From Candidatus Wolfebacteria bacterium CG_4_10_14_0_8_um_filter_39_64 (GTDB taxonomy: Bacteria > Patescibacteriota > Minisyncoccia > UBA6257 > UBA9933): DNA of 6,573 bases. Below are positions 6,073-6,573 of the stretch, piece by piece; positions within the stretch are counted from its first letter, which is position 1, and each line of letters begins with the position of its first letter. The translations under genes and the position numbers were made by a program. The DNA is taken from NCBI GenBank assembly GCA_002784365.1, contig PFKY01000054.1, forward strand, positions 1-6,573, written 5' to 3'. The notes under the pieces are model-generated. The model was given only the letters and a program-made list of their open reading frames with translations, ran no database searches and was not told the origin of the DNA.

Positions 6073-6177
6073 AACAATAAAAAAGAAATGATTGATTCAA
6101 TATTAAAAGAAAGTTGGCAATATGTTAAACGCCAGATGACTTGGTTCAAAAAAGACAAAGAATTTATATTAACCTAA
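6073..6177 (+). pseudogene. Remnant of a second miaA, C-terminal tail only
   Basis: This frame translates as a tail containing KEMIDSILKESWQYVKRQMT followed by WFKKDKEF, and ends at TAA 6175-6177. It aligns without gaps to the end of the intact MiaA (KEMVENSLKELQNYAKRQMT, then WF): 14 of 22 residues and, by hand count, 43 of 66 bases are identical. The in-frame stop at 6061-6063 and the lack of any P-loop or other MiaA motif show that only the 3' end survives. An ATG at 6088 would give 29 residues but has no ribosome binding site. The last nine bases overlap the end of the convergent 81-aa gene. The divergence rules out a recent local duplication; an old paralogue or a displaced original gene is more likely. 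Confidence 0.75.
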
Positions 6178-6414
6178 TTCCTCTTTTGTCTTCTCTTTTA
6201 ATTCTTTAAGGTCTTCCAATCTTTTCTCTAAATCTTTAGTGCTTAATCCTTTATGCCTTGCTTCTTCCATACTACTTCTTATTTCAGCAATCTCTTGCTC
6301 ATAAAATTTCAATTGACCAACCGTTGCTTTTTTGTCTTTTAATCTTCTTTCTTCTTCTGTAGTTTCGGTGACTACTTCAATTTTTTGGATAGTTGGTTCT
6401 TTTTCGGGAGTCAT
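6169..6414 (-). CDS. Small charged coiled-coil protein of unknown function
   Basis: 81 aa, not recognised. From about residue 19 to the end it is rich in E, K, R and L with heptad-like spacing (for example DLEKRLEDLKELKEKTKEEL), which predicts one or two helices forming a coiled coil. The first 18 residues (TPEKEPTIQKIEVVTETT) look disordered. There is no signal peptide, membrane segment or cysteine. ATG at 6414 starts one base after the gatB stop and has no clear ribosome binding site, so translation probably depends on ribosomes finishing gatB. That coupling and intact reading frame argue for a real gene. Whether it has anything to do with the amidotransferase cannot be told. Confidence 0.75.
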   Translation of the reverse strand: MTPEKEPTIQKIEVVTETTEEERRLKDKKATVGQLKFYEQEIAEIRSSMEEARHKGLSTKDLEKRLEDLKELKEKTKEELG

Positions 6415-6415
6415 T

Positions 6416-6573
6416 TTAAAATTTATCTTTAAATAATTTCCTAAAAATCTCGGGGTTGCCGCGACCTTTTGATTTTGCCATTGCCTGACCGATTAAAAAT
6501 TGCAAGGCGTTTTCTTTGCCTTTTTTATAATCTTCAACTGCTTTGGGGTTTTCTTTTATTGTTTCCCCAACTA
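6416..6573 (-). CDS. gatB: Asp-tRNA(Asn)/Glu-tRNA(Gln) amidotransferase subunit B, C-terminal end (partial)
   Basis: The last 51 codons of gatB; the rest lies beyond the right edge. The tail NPKAVEDYKKGKENALQFLI, then GQAMAKSKGRGNPEIFRKLF, is the characteristic end of the YqeY-like tRNA-binding tail domain of GatB, which ends the same way (KGKxNPExxxxLL) across bacteria. GatB is the kinase/transferase subunit of the GatCAB complex that converts Glu-tRNA(Gln) or Asp-tRNA(Asn) to Gln- or Asn-tRNA. The stop TAA is at 6418-6416. Only a single base separates it from the next gene on the same strand. Confidence 0.93.
   Translation of the reverse strand, partial: VGETIKENPKAVEDYKKGKENALQFLIGQAMAKSKGRGNPEIFRKLFKDKF

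Noticed and set aside
1..6573. CRISPR array, IS element, integrase, tRNA or rRNA gene
   Set aside because: No regularly spaced repeats, transposase or recombinase motifs, or tRNA/rRNA sequence were seen on either strand.

Overview
The window reads as ordinary bacterial chromosome from a streamlined, AT-leaning genome. The mix of a ThrS without its TGS domain, an overlapping thrS-miaA pair, weak or absent Shine-Dalgarno sites in front of several genes, a T-box leader and very small companion genes would fit the Patescibacteria (Candidate Phyla Radiation), possibly a Parcubacteria-like lineage. That placement is an inference; no marker in the window proves it.

Plus strand, 1-5257: the C-terminal two thirds of the replicative polymerase DnaE runs in from the left edge and ends at 2104. 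A 381-base gap follows. It holds a promoter, a threonine-specific T-box leader with a very short Stem I, the T-box intrinsic terminator, and a cluster of short palindromes. Next come thrS (threonyl-tRNA synthetase) and, overlapping its end, miaA (tRNA A37 dimethylallyltransferase). A hairpin with a T tract at 5212-5257 closes this unit. Uncharged tRNA-Thr should therefore control thrS and, by co-transcription, miaA.

Minus strand, 6573-5278: the C-terminal end of gatB enters from the right edge. One base after its stop a small charged coiled-coil protein (81 aa) begins. Further left lies a plus-strand remnant of a second miaA 3' end (about 6073-6177). Then a strong promoter (TTGACA-17-TACAAT) drives a two-gene unit: a stand-alone CheY-like receiver protein and, one base after its stop, a 107-aa protein with two MraZ/AbrB-like units. 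Both of these genes have strong ribosome binding sites, unlike thrS and miaA.

The most notable points are: (1) the T-box, whose specifier codon ACC sits in the terminal loop of a miniature Stem I directly above a kink-turn, yet which works through a transcription terminator; (2) the receiver plus MraZ-like pair, which looks like a response regulator split into two polypeptides; (3) the intact miaA and a diverged miaA tail flanking that pair.
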